A stretch of 64,000 bases of DNA from Apis mellifera (lineage: Eukaryota > Arthropoda > Insecta > Hymenoptera > Apidae): positions 5,642,071-5,706,070 of the forward strand of contig NC_037650.1 of assembly GCF_003254395.2 (NCBI RefSeq). Direction: 5' to 3'. Every line of letters starts with the position of its first letter. Position 1 is the first letter of the stretch. The notes below the pieces were generated by a model. The model saw only the letters and a program-made list of their open reading frames with translations. It made no database searches and was not told the origin of the DNA. The translations under genes were made by a program, and so were the position numbers. Below, one piece after another: positions 11,210 to 24,228 of this stretch.

Positions 11210-12150
11210 GTTAGGCTTATGTCACTTTGCCGGTTGTGCTAAAATATAAAAGCAATTGCATCAATAATAAAAAATCATTATTGCTTGCATTTTTTTCAAT
11301 AATGCGAAAATTTTATTCAATGGATATTTACATGTATACATTCACTAACATGAGTGCGATGACAGTCGTGACAACAGAAATATTATATCAGTAACGGACC
11401 ATAAATCACTACTATTATAGACTATCTATTCACATTGTTACGGTGTAATAGAAATTTTAATGAATTCATAAATAAAATATCGAATAATTACAATCTATAT
11501 TAAATTTAAAATGAATTTTAAATAAGAATTTTATAATATAATACATAAGTTTAATATATAAGTATAATATAAAAGTTTTCTATCGGATATTTTTTAATTA
11601 TGCTGCAATAAATATAATATTTATATTTATTACTATATTGTTCAAATGAGATATGATTATTATTATCATGATTAACTAATAATTATACGAAATTTTAATT
11701 TACAATGATAAATATATCAAATCAACGTATTTACTGAAAAATCTTATTAATCTTATCTCATATGATCACGTGATTTTTAATTTTTGAATAAGATTTAAAA
11801 ATAACTTTTTATTTTATAAATTTATATATATTTTATAATAGGACTAGTTTTTTTAATAATTCCAAAATAAAAGTGATTTATATATAATTATTTATTTTGA
11901 TTCCATAAAATATATATTTATTTAAAATAAAATTAATTTTAAATAAATGGTTAATACAATTTTAAAAATGTTGCTTGCAAAGTGGTGCCATCTACATCGC
12001 AGTTATACAGGAATTGCAAATGTAATGTGTGTTTAGTCTTCAGCTGTTTAGATCTCTTGTTTGACGTTAATTATTTCAATGCCGCCGCGTATTTTTAATA
12101 CAATTGTTACAATATCGTTTTTTTCATTGTGGAAATAACGAATTTTCAAC
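11210..12150. promoter_or_regulatory. Divergent promoter region, Rab-like gene / CSN8
   Basis: This 941-base interval separates two start codons that point away from each other, so both promoters should lie here. It is strongly AT-rich, with no clear TATA or initiator that I would assign. A GCCATCTA motif near 11988, close to the CSN8 start, resembles the core of the 2.0-2.4 kb repeat. Bidirectional use is inferred from layout only. Confidence 0.45.
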
Positions 12151-14030
12151 ATGGTGCTAAGTGAAGTGAATAAATTTCTTCATGAATTAGAAAAAGCTGA
12201 ATTAGAGGTAAGTCGTCACATGAACGGTTTCAATATAGGTTATGCCGACTATTATACATTTATATATTATTTTGTTGAATATTTCTCTCAAATATTTATA
12301 TATTATATTTTTTATATATTATTTTTATATATTTATTGATTATTTTTTCCTTTTTACAGGCGCCTGGTGGAGTTGCATCATCACAAACTTATGCTCAATT
12401 ATTAGCTGTATATCTTTATCAAAACGATCTGTGAGTACAATAATTTTTGTTTTTTCCATTATATTTTTCCATTATTTTAATTAGATCAAAAATAAAATAA
12501 TATTTTTGATTGAAAGATATATTATTGTATAAATATAAAACATTTTACGTATTAATATAATAAAATGATTGTTTATATATTATACTGACGCCATTTATAA
12601 ATCTATAATACAATATATCCATACTTGAAATATGTATAACCTTTTCTTCTTAATAATATAAGAAGTAATAATTGAAACAAAAATTTAATCATGTTTTGTG
12701 TAAATATGATTATATAATATTATTTATATGTATTTATATGTATATTTTTATTTGTATTTAATGATGGTCTTTTTAAAAATAATAATTCAATTTTTAATAA
12801 AATAAAATTCAATCTACGATAAAGTTTCTTTATATTATGTATTATTTTTTATGTTTTATTATTTTTATTAAAAATTATTTTACAAATATTTAATCAGTTT
12901 TATACAATTAATAATGTGTACATTGCTCAAGCTACAACAATGCTTTTTAATATACATAAAAAAATTATGTAAAAGCGATTATATACAATTTATTAATTTA
13001 TTGAATTTATTTTTTTTTATTTTTTTTTTACTTTTTTTTTCAATTACTTAACTAATTTATTGAACTTAATTTATATTTAATTTTATAAATTGATTTATCT
13101 TTTTTATGTACGTATTAATTTACGTGTTGCATTTTATGTTTCAATGTTTGTGTTCAATTTTTTCGAAGAAACTTAGTCTTTATTTTTACTTTAACAGAGC
13201 TTGTAACAATTTGCTTTTTACTTGGCTTTTTACTATATATTAACAATACCTCAACAACATAAATTCATTCCTTATAAGACCTGAACGAGAGAGGTTTCGA
13301 TCTGTCTTTGTTTGATCGAAAAATCGCCGTCGCAGATGCAATGCCAAATACTTGTGGAAGCGGATACCAACGGATCTGAAAAGCGGAAATGCAGAACTTG
13401 GTCAAATATGGATGGTAGGACAGCGTATGTGGCAAAGAGACTGGCCTGCAGTTCATGTCGCCCTCAATGCAGAATGGAGTGAAGATGTTTCTGATATTAT
13501 GGCTGCTTTGAAAGGTATATATTATCAGAGTCTATCTATTCTTATTAATCTAATTATTAAATTATTAATTATTAATTATTAATTCTTATTAAACTAATTA
13601 ATCATAATATTTTTTTATGCATTTATCTGAAAGTTATTTATTTTTTTTTAGAAAAAAATTTTAAAAATTCTTTTTCAATTTTTTTAAGGAGCTTTAAACT
13701 ATACCTATGAAATCATATATATATATAAAGATATAATTTCGATATTTGCATCAATTATTACTTATTTTTTCAGATAATGTTCGAGAAAGGGCAATCACCT
13801 TAATATCAAAGGCTTATTCTTCACTAAGTTTAACCGTATTTGCGTCAATGACAGGCTTAACATTAGAGGAAGCGCGTCGTGTAGCAATTGAAAGGGGTTG
13901 GAACGTAGATGGAACGATGGTGCAACCTTGTAAGATTCAGAAAGAAGAGAGTAACCTCGTGAACGAGGTGTGTCTTACTGAGGATCAGCTGTACAAACTC
14001 ACTCAATTCGTGTCTTTCTTGGAAAACTGA
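12151..14030 (+). CDS. CSN8: COP9 signalosome subunit 8
   Basis: Four exons: 12151-12207, 12360-12430, 13336-13514 and 13774-14030. They sum to 564 nt, giving 187 residues, close to insect CSN8 length and slightly shorter than the human protein (209). CSN8 is the smallest PCI-type subunit of the COP9 signalosome, which removes NEDD8 from cullins and so resets cullin-RING ubiquitin ligases. Evidence: the ordered CSN8/PSMD8/eIF3k-type signature, including QTYAQLLAVYLYQNDLCNAKYLWKR-like helices (joined by a phase-2 intron), the VLNAEWS-like block, and the PCI winged-helix part with the motif LISKAYSSLSL and the segment MTGLTLEEA followed by ERGWNVDG. The C-terminus ends in a helix (LYKLTQFVSFLEN). 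Intron 2 is long (905 bases, very AT-rich). The start ATG at 12151 is followed by an N-terminal helix. No zinc-binding residues are expected in this subunit. Confidence 0.93.
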
Positions 14031-16820
14031 ACAAGCAATGAAAGTCATCAATGATGAAATTCACGCAACACAAAGACACGATCGACAGTACTTTAAACTT
14101 AGTTTTACCTCGTAATCATATTATATAAAGGAGGAAGTGTGCTTCAAAAGAGACACCTGTGTCCCTTCCCTAAGTATACACCCCGGACTACCTACGCGTC
14201 CTGCTCATTCAATCGGAAGACTCGCCGATGAAGCTCGCTGTAAGCATGGAGTCAACAACTCGATTAATCAATAACCGCCTGCTATATGCGAGAAAACTGG
14301 CATTTTCTAGAAGAAGCACTTTCCACACAAGAGAAGAAAAAAAATACATGGACCGAATCGCGGATTTTAACTTAATATTCAATATATATATATATATACG
14401 TTTTGATTAATCAGTTTAACATTAAAATAGCTGGAACAAATTATTCTGTTGTATAAAATAATAATCACACACATGATTTATGTATATTTCCTGATATAGC
14501 ATCCCAATGTGTAAAACATTGCTCGCCTTTACCATTTTGTACTTCTTATTAATTTTTTTTTTTTTTTTTTCAGATTCAATCTTTCTCCTCCTCCCTCTTC
14601 CCCAGACGAGCTTCATTCGTTTCCTCGAGTAATAATATCTTTATTTTATCTAACAAATTAATTTCTTTATTATCCTCATTAGAAGGATGCTTATAACATA
14701 TAATTTTTTAAATATGGGATCAAATTGTGTAACATCAATACAGGATCCTAAAGCGATGAAGTCAATGCTAGCTAGGGGAAAGGGTGATCTCGAAACGAGT
14801 GGCTTCAATCGCGCGTGAAAGCAAGCGGGTGTATCGTGTTCGGTGAGGCTGTTGGAAAAATCCGCGCAAGGAGATTCTGCCGCGGGCATTGCGTCATGCA
14901 AATCGAATCCTCGCGGGTCAGAAAAATCGCGGACAGATAGGTATGCTCAGTTGGCTCGTATCTTGTGGCCCCCGACATGTCTCCGAGTAATTCTCTATGA
15001 AATCGATTCTGACCGTCCCGTATTGTAAACGTTGAATATGCACAATCGCAGGAGGATTGCGTAACGTTAGATATTCTCAAAGAAATCGTTTCCACTAGTC
15101 AACAGGTAGCCAACGTGTGCACCCACCGTCATTGGTGCCCGGTTATTCTTTTTTGGCTCCGCTACTATTCTAGAAAGTTGTTGCACCGGTATCACCAATC
15201 CTACACGATACGCGAGTTTCATATTTTACATGGTGTACCATGCAACGCGTAAATTTCCATAGAACCGTATCGGTACGATACTTAAAAAGAAAAAAAAAAA
15301 AACAGTGCCCCTGTTATCATTTCTTTCTTTTCGTAATGATCGATCTTTATTCTCCATTAGATATATCGTAATTGAAGTAATGATGAAAGGGAAATTTATC
15401 GCAAAATAGTGAGTTCCGTTGAAATAATTTTGATTTCCGCTATTGAAAGCTAAATATTTAGAAAATTCAACGTGTTGAAACGTGGGAAGAAATGAAAAGA
15501 AAATCCTCCGACGTATCTGGAAGGCGTTCCCACGCGTTCGTACCACGTCAAAGAACCTATCCTAGTCGTTGTTTATATCACGAACGTGCGATCGGCACAA
15601 TAATCGGTATCGAAAAAGGCGTTCGGTCAGCGGGGGGTTGCAAAATGATTAGAATGTATCTTAGGATGAGGATGACGATGTCGACCTCATGCTACATATA
15701 AGAGACTCGTTGCCACGGTGTATTCTATTCACTATTTCTTCGAATAGTGCAGATTCATCATCGTTCCAACGAGCGATGATTGCATCGCGATATCGTGCAA
15801 TATCTTTTTTATTTTTCTATTCTCCCCTTTTCACGAACTCGTTGCTTCAATAGGCAACGATTATCCGCAAAGGGTGAGGCAGTTGCTCGAGAATAGTTGA
15901 ACGAGTTACGTTTCTTTTTTTTTTTTTTCTTTACTCGCAATATTCGAATAATTAATATTACGATTTAAAGTATAAGTAGATTGAATATCCTACTCACATA
16001 CTAACATTTTCAGGGATATTGTACGAGATCGAAAGTTTGATTAGAAGAAAAAATTAACCGGATCCAGATGATCAGACGCTACTCCCTCGAGTATCTGCAC
16101 GATTTCTAGAAGCTTGTACGCTCGGTACCACCAAGTATTACTAAAGACGAGTACTAGTTTGCAACATAAAACGCGAAGGTGAGAGGCAAGAGGGAAGACC
16201 CGGGTTACCAGTTACCTTACCTGACCTCCCCTCGTAAGAGTACGCGCCGGTGACTCGCGTCTTCTTTCCCGAGAACGTAGCTGCGCCGCGGCCTGTTGCA
16301 GTGACCTTTGCACGTCGCGGAAAACGCCGATGCTCCGTGAGCAGCGAGCGAGTGGCACGAATCGAACGCGACTAGTCGATTTCGAAAGTCTCATCGCGGC
16401 GGAAGAGCCGTCGGGGTGAGAGGACAGGGACGAGGAGGATGATGATAATGATGAAGAACAACTAGAAGGCCGGCGAAGAACGTTCCCCTTCGTTTAACTA
16501 TCGACGTTCCTTGTTAAGTCACTGATAGATCCGTTCAAATGGAAAAGCAGAAGGGGGTGTTTCGACACCTGTCGTCCCCTTGTTCGTCGAGCACAAGGTC
16601 GTTTGGAAACGTATTTGTACAAAGAAAGATAATAGAATGATATTTAAATTATGAAAAAGTTTTTCTTTGTGCAAAATTGGTAAGTGAAATGTCTGTGGAA
16701 ACTTTGCCATTTGTGAATACTTCATTCAGAGATCAGTGAATAATAGGGTGTATAGTGACTATTAAATTAGTCATTGAAACAGGAAAATGATAGATATCTC
16801 TTTCTGTCTTTTCTTTTCTT

Positions 16821-16832
<12 letters not shown>

Positions 16833-16857
<25 letters not shown>
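16833..16857. repeat. TC microsatellite
   Basis: About twelve TC units inside a longer pyrimidine-rich stretch. Confidence 0.8.
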
Positions 16858-18808
16858 TTATTTAATTATCTAATCCGAAAGAAAGTAACTTTATTAAGTT
16901 TGCACTTTCATACTCTTTGATTATTACGTTTCCTAAATAAAGTGAAATGATATTAAATAAATATTGTTACGACAATGTTTCCAGATTATCCAGTTTGATT
17001 AACGCCGAATCGTGCAACATAGCAAACCATTTGGTTAGAGATTGCATCTGAATTATGATTCGAAGAATCCCCAATCTCGATCCGATTCCAGCTTATCAAG
17101 CCAATTTTCTTCCTCTTCCTCGATGCTCGATCCGACCAATCGCCGAGAGAATTCACATTAACACTTTTATCAGGAAAAAAAAACAAGTCCTACCTGTTAT
17201 CGAGCTGAAAACCATTTGGAATCGAGTGAAACAATAAGTTCGTCGAACCACTCTCTGCGGGGGTTGTACCGTTACGACCAGAGTACCAGAACGTGTCTAC
17301 CGTCCAAGGCAGAAAGAGAGGCTGGCCAGGGAAAAGAGAGGGAAAAGGCACAATTGAATGTTGGCGGATCCGTGGGCGGGACGCAGTTCGATTGTTTCTT
17401 TATCGCGATCATCCTCGCTCCTTCTTCTACGGCCCGGCCAATGGCAATCTCACCACCAATCCGCGCAATCATTCGTGTACTCGATAGATTTCTATATCGT
17501 GGTTCTGTATCATTGTCCTTGTTGCGTCGCGCGACGCGTTGGTTCGCGCCGCGTTCTCGGTGGGTGCGCTCAGAATGCACCTTCTCCGCGGCATTCCACG
17601 CGGAAAGAAAACCGATCGTTACCTTTGCACAATTGCATCTTGCGGAACGTAACGGTGATCGGCCTGCTGGGGGATCATCGATTCGTCTCGATCGAGAGAC
17701 ACCCCCGCAGAATCTCGGAATCCTCAATCGTGACATTTCAAACGACGAAGCCCGTGCTCGGTTTCGTGAGAAACGAATTTTGGGGAGCATCCGACCAGGT
17801 TGAATCTTAATGGATTTTAGAAGAACAATAACGCGGAATGAGAGTTCGGCGCGCGAACACTCGGCTCAACGCTGTATCGCTCAAACTTTCAATTCTTCAG
17901 ATCCTTTGTCTGGGAATGTATCCGATCGAAGTATTCCCAACCTGAAATCCAATACGCAACAATGCTTTCTCGTGGCCCGCATTCGTTGGCCCCGGCTACC
18001 CCTTGTGTACTCGTGGCTCGCTAGATTACGGGTCGATCAACGGAATAATCGAATTACCCGTGCCTACGAAATATATCTAAATAAGGAGTCTCACGCGGTT
18101 CCAGAGACGGATAACAGGCCAGTGTTACGTAACGGGGATGAAGGAGGGAAAGAGAAACTTGCAACACGACTGAATTTAACCTGCATTAGGAATTCATGAC
18201 TACCGAAGAGAAATTGGCCGTGACGCTGTACCGTGACAAATATGCGGATAAAGTTCTACCGATCTACACGAGATAATCCTCTTCGTATTTGCAACAACGT
18301 GTAACTCTTAACACTTTTTAAACGAAAAGATCTTCTTGTTCCTCAAATCGTACGTTCTTTTGCATCTCTTTCTTTCGTTTCGAGTCTCATCTTGGTTATT
18401 CCGGTTATTCCGTTATTCCACGGGCCTAGCGACACAAGACACATTTCGTATCGTATCCAAGAAGAGAAGGAAAAGAAAGAAAGAAAAAAAAAAAGTAATA
18501 ATTTTGCCAATTTCAAATGGACTTTCGACTTGCGAAATAGGAGGTAGGGCTAGACACTTGCAAGTCGAGTCAAGTAGAACTCGTTCCTGCGACTGGTCCG
18601 GCTATTAGCTCGATTCATTTTTGATGTTCAGATTGCTCGTGGCAACCTCTATTTAATGACGAGCAATTAAACGTATCGTTACATCGCCGAGAGAAAGGTA
18701 AACTGCGATCGGAAATCTGTAAGAAGGCTGGAGGAAAAGTAACTTGTTCGCTCGGTGTTCCGTGAAAAGTAAGAGGAATCGTCCGAAAGCGATTTGGAAA
18801 GCGACTCT

Positions 18809-18822
18809 TATATATATATATA
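18809..18822. repeat. TA microsatellite
   Basis: Seven TA units, continuing into a degenerate TATG/TACA stretch. Confidence 0.75.
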
Positions 18823-20098
18823 TGTATATACATGTACATATACGAAGCTTTTTCGAGGGTTACGATGTTGGAAGCCGATGTTAGGCCCCTTCCTCGGTTG
18901 CATCGGTGGCACGCCACGAGGCGGCCGCATAGCGCAGCGTGCGCGCATGGCGGGCTCAGACTTCTGGGATTTCGCAACCGCGGCACTCTCGCCACTCCGG
19001 AGATAAAGAGAAATACCTGAGAAGGTGCAGGTGAGGCAGGAGGCGTAATGAGGCGGCGAGGGGGAGAGGAGGAGGAGGATAGCTTCTCGCTGGCGACCTA
19101 ACACAAGAGTTGTAGAGAAAGAGAAGCGAGAAGGGAGAGGAATCGGCGGGAACAAAGACAGAGGGGACCGTCGAACGGGAGAGAAGGCAGCGAACGGAAT
19201 ATGGGATCACCTAAGGTTAGGGTTCGCGATGCTGCGCCCACGTACCTATTGTCTCTAACTTTCGTGCGCTGCGGGAAAAAGGACGCGAGTTGCCTACGGT
19301 GTATAGCGAGCCGCGCCACGTGCATCGTCGACCCCTTCTCGCTCTGGGATGCTCCGATATTTTGCTTCCTCGAGCGACCAAGAAAGGGGGAGAGAAGGAG
19401 AGAGGAAGAGAAAGATGCGCACCTTTGCTGCACGCGAGATTCGATTTCGTTTTGGAATTTTTCCTTTTTTTTACCGGATTGTATTATACGCTTGGATTTT
19501 ACACAAAACTAGAAAAAAAAAAATTTAACGCTTTTGTAAGGATGATAGACAAGTTTCGTTGCGCGTTCGTTTGTTTGGTATAAAAATAAGTATTGATCGA
19601 TAATTATACATCGTGTTTTTCGAATAATTATCATCGATTATAATATTTCAGAAGTATATATATATATATAATCGCTAGCCGTTCTTCCCGAGCTCTTCTT
19701 CCTTCGGGGTATAAGCCGCACATGTGTCCTCCTGGCTTGTTAACGATAGGGCAAATAGTAATTTCCTATTTATCAGATCGAGCCAATCGACGTTCGGCAA
19801 AAGTCAACAGGTGTATCGTGTAGATAAGTTGTACAGATGGATTAAGATAACGCTGTTGCATTAGTTGCCGGACAGAATGTCTGCAATTATCGTATATTTG
19901 GGATTGTCGATTTCATGTTATTCTAATCGGTGACCTATCGGCATTTAATCAGGTTAAATCAGGTGAATTCTTCTTTTTCCACCGTAACGGATGAGCCAAG
20001 TAGGTATCTCTCCGCATTAGCGGCAAGATTTTTATAGCATATTTGTGACTCGTTGCTGAAGAATGATATATTGAACCGGCTTTAATTAGGTTAGCTCG

Positions 20099-20106
20099 TG
20101 ACGTCA
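20099..20106. promoter_or_regulatory. Consensus CRE (TGACGTCA)
   Basis: Perfect palindromic cAMP-response element, binding site of CREB/ATF bZIP factors. Isolated in gene-free DNA, so its role is unknown. Confidence 0.4.
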
Positions 20107-22660
20107 TAACGTGTCATCATTCGTGCTAAATTCGTCACTCTTGCGGAGGAGCATCGCTCGAATAGCGCTTTGTCTTTAAGCAACTTTTTCGCTTAATTAT
20201 CGTCATCGGGAATATTTCTATTGTTTCTCGAATCGCGTGCCGTCTTCGAGAGCATGGCGCGAACAAAAGTCAGCCAATAATGTAAATAACGAAACGCATC
20301 TCGTTCGAGATGCATCCGCTTTCGATTCTGCGTATGCGTATCACCTTTAAATAACGTAATTACTTAACTCTCTCGCTTCTTCGTAATTTCAATGGTCATA
20401 GCCCATAATTATTACATTATACAGTTTTACAGAATTGTTCTCCGTCTTTTCTACAATTATATCACGGTTAAGGATCGCGAGTCGGAAAAAGAAAAACAAG
20501 CGTATCGCGTGTCCAAGTTTTGAAACGAAACTTTGAAACTTATCCTGCGATCGGTATCCACGTTTGAAAAATGGAGAAAAATTATACATCTCGGAGGATG
20601 ACGAACAAGCAACAATGACCAGATATGTTTTTTTTTCGGCGCGAATAACAATAGAGATTATAAATGAATAGCGCGCCAGGAAATCTGGTGACTCCTGGGT
20701 CTGTTGCGCCGGGTAGCGGCCACCAACGTTGCGCACGATTCTGCTCGATGGTTCCCACCTACCGTGGCCGCGCGATCGTCGGCTCTAAACGTATCACAGT
20801 TCTTTAACAATCGTCCCGAACCAACGTGCTTGTAATTAGACACGATATTCGTGTCAAACGCGAGCTCGAAAGACTTTCACGAAAGGCAGAACGTCGACCG
20901 TGCGGTTTTGTAACTCGTGGCGATCATCCACTCCGATCGGAGTTCTTCTCGCCGATTTTTCTCCCTTGATCAACAAGTGACCGAGGTTTCGCTCCCCGGA
21001 CGATGCTTGTCTCGTCCTTTTCCCTTCGCCCTTTCGCGAAACTTGCGTGGAAATGTTAGATGGGTCGAGCAGTTTAGCTCGTACGACGAGCTTCAGTGTC
21101 ATTACCGTGTCACGCGTGTAGGTGTACGGTGTCGAGGTTTCTTTCTTTTCCACCGATCATCCGATGATCGATTTCACGGCTGACCACGGCCTATCATCGG
21201 TACACTTGCGTAAATTTAAAGGGTTTGAGAGACTTGGAAACTCCCATCGATGACGCTGTTCTGAGAACCGTTAAATGGTGAATGCTAACACATTGTTCGC
21301 CGGTGCTTCGATCCGCCCTCCGTTGTTGCGCTCGATTCTTTAAACGATCTTATTGTTCGGTTTCGCTCGCGTGTTACTTTTCACCGAAGAAAATAAATAG
21401 GCACGTAGCGTTGATGTTGCATCACGGATAGATATTCCAACTAAAGTTTTTAGGCAACGCAACGTGGGTTACATTGCGGTTTTGCAATCGAATATCTATC
21501 TTGGCGTTATATCGGTTATTATCGAAAGCAGAAAATAATTTGAAATCCAGATGCGGTGCCGGTACAGGTATTAACTAGGCACGATTTAAAACTATGACAT
21601 AACCTCTGAGGCAGTTATTGGCCAATGATGATAACATGTCTTCTTATATTATAATAATATAATTAATCGTGCCTAAAATATCGAACGACCCCCAAGTTGT
21701 TGGATTGGTTGGTCGCTAAATTCGATTCTTTTTTCCACCGTCCTCGTTTAAACCGGTGTTTCCGGGTGTTCTCGTGCATCGAGTCTCAAATCGCGGATTC
21801 GCATCGTGACTGAGCTCCGCGGTTTGACTTCGCGTTTATCTGGAATCTAATCGGTTAATTAAGCTTTTAACGGGATGGGCATCGCGCGGCTGAAAGCAAG
21901 GACGTCGTTAAGTCGCGAAAGCAGCGAATTCTTCTTAATCTAGATAAAACTATTTCTCTCCATCTCACGAACTCTCATAATCCTTTCCTATCCTACAGAG
22001 CAAATTAGAAATTAACTTAAAAATACCAATTTTCTCCTTCTTCTTCTTCTCCTTTATATCGTATACCTTTGCGGGACAACTCTGCCGAACGCGAGACGTT
22101 CGATTCTCTTTCCTCCCGAGCGTGCGTAAAATTTTCCCTTATTAGAGGCTAATTCTACGCCCTTTTTACCCCTGTATCCCTCTCTCTCTAATCGTTGACG
22201 CAGCAATCGTTTGTGTCCCACTTAAGTTGGATAGCGTGGGATAGGCCCTTGGGAGATGATAATTACACGTCGCGTTGCGGGTCGACCTACGGGCATGCCG
22301 GCACGACCGTATCGTACCGTACGTTACGGCCGTGCACTCTCACCGGTACTCTCTGTCCTCGCCTCTCTCTCTCCATTCCACGATCTCTGTCCCGTTCTGG
22401 TCCTGGGAGCCACGGCTGATCGGCTCAGCCGTTCGACACCGTGCGGTACTCTCTGTACTATCATCGCGCGGCCGTTCGTGTCCTCGTCATGAGTAGTACC
22501 GGTAAGTACCGGGGTCGAACGCGCGCGCTGCACCGGTACGACCTCCGTATCGCACTATCGCCGAGCCCTCGCGCGAGTAACGTCGCGATTAGCGCGCATA
22601 ATCGACCGGTTGAAGCGTGTCGATCTTCCCTACTCTCGGACGAAAGTCGTTCGGGTGTTG

Positions 22661-22687
22661 TTCTTCTTCTTCTTCTTCTTCTTCTTT
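22661..22687. repeat. TTC trinucleotide microsatellite
   Basis: About nine TTC units. Confidence 0.8.
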
Positions 22688-22944
22688 TCCTCGCCCCCTG
22701 TTAAATTATCGTTCGCCTTTTCCCCGTGGAAAATTTCAAATCGACGTTCATTTCCCACGACGCGTATATCTTTTTTTTTCTCTAAGAATTTATCCATCGG
22801 TTTCTTTATGTGGCAATCGATGCTCTTTTTAATCTCCCTCGGGTGTTTAACTCTCGGTTGGCTGTTTACATAATTGATCGCGTGATCAACAGAGGAGTTT
22901 GGGCGCGATTTTGAGCCTTGGTCAGGATTGACAACGACGCCGGC

Positions 22945-22949
22945 GTCGT

Positions 22950-22986
<37 letters not shown>

Positions 22987-22988
22987 GC
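22945..22988. repeat. Compound GTC/GCC trinucleotide repeat
   Basis: A run of GTC units passing into GCC units, CpG at every junction. Translates as poly-Asp/poly-Gly or similar in the various frames, but no coding context is seen. Confidence 0.8.
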
Positions 22989-24180
22989 ACGGCATCGGTG
23001 AATTGGCTATAATATGATAATAGCACGAGGCACTCCCCACGGCGGGTCCTGTCTATATACGTTCGCCTTCGTCTTCGAAGTGAAAGGCGGGCGAGTCGCA
23101 GCGAGCACGCTAGTTTATGCCGCGCTAAGCCTATGTCTATGCCTATGCCCGAGCTATGCCTCAGCTATGCCGGCACGGCACGGTTGCCGCAAGGTCCCCG
23201 TCGCCCCTCATCGGGTCAGAGGTCGGCTCACCCACTCCCCTCCTGGCCCTTCACCTCCTGTCCCCCATCCTCTCGCCTCTCGCCTCTCAGCTCTTACTAC
23301 TCTCCTCTCCTTGCCGATCTCTCGTTGTCTTTTCACTCCTCCGTCTCGCTCCGTCTCCGCCTCTCTCCGTTCCCTCTGTCTCTGCTATTTTTTTTCACCT
23401 CCGTCTCTCCGTGCCTCTCTGTCTCTGTTACACCTGCGATCGAGATGCAGTCGTCGTCGATTCGTTCGTTCCTGTAAAAGAACGGGCCAACAGGATCTAG
23501 CCTCGCGGACAGATGCGCGATTGGGTCATCGAACACGAACTCGGTTTCGTTATCCTCCTCGCCTCTAGCAGGATATTCGACGTGTTTACGCATCGGATCG
23601 TTTTTTTATCGGATAAATTCGTAATCATTTCTCTTCTTTTCTTTCCTCCGTTTCGGAAAAGCGTTCGTTCGCGATCGCGATGGAGAAACGCGAGGCAACG
23701 CGTGGGGATACGGTTAAATGGACGCACGAACGCGTATTCCTCTATTCGAGAGAATTACGCGCGTATTCATATAGATTCGTATTCGATTGGTTCAGCCGTG
23801 GATGCACCCTCGTACGCGTGTTCCGTGAATACCTTGTATGGATGATAACGCGTCCTTTCGCCTCCGAGAGACGTTGCGAGAGCCTCTTAGGAACGCACCA
23901 GCCATCGGAAAAGTTAATAAACTTCTAACGTGTTTTCTCTCTTTACGGTTTAACGCGTACTTGAGACGAGATTGCACGTTCCTTCAACGAAATGAACGTA
24001 TTTCTCTATTATGCAATGTACACGCCGATGCTCAACAACAGGTTCGTCTTTCCCAACGTTTAAAATATTCTAATTTATTTTAATTCGATAGCCTTAGCCG
24101 CGGCTTTTAACCGTATATCACGACCGCACCGTCCCACGCGTTAATCTCCGGACGGACAGTTCCGCAACTTAATAAGCCTA

Positions 24181-24183
<3 letters not shown>

Positions 24184-24227
<44 letters not shown>

Positions 24228-24228
24228 T
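24184..24228. repeat. TA microsatellite
   Basis: The longest TA array of the window, about 45 bases with one TG interruption. Confidence 0.85.

Larger units (their letters stand above)
14031..22100. other. Gene-free tract with composition change
   Basis: No gene supported. The CSN8 3' flank is AT-rich to about 14.7 kb; beyond that the DNA is CpG-rich with a balanced composition. 17216-17810 is open in several frames on both strands, which is expected where TA-starting stop triplets are rare, and none of the translations resembles a protein family. Contains a TC run (16833-16857), a TA run (18809-18822), one consensus CRE (20099-20106) and an 11-bp inverted repeat (21576-21675). Confidence 0.55.

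Noticed and set aside
17216..17810. Frames of 150-195 codons open on both strands
   Set aside because: Several frames are open at once because the DNA is CpG-rich and poor in stop triplets. No translation has recognisable domains, and there is no splice or promoter support.
19213..19222. Telomere-like GGTTAGGG
   Set aside because: A single copy only, not an array of the insect TTAGG repeat.
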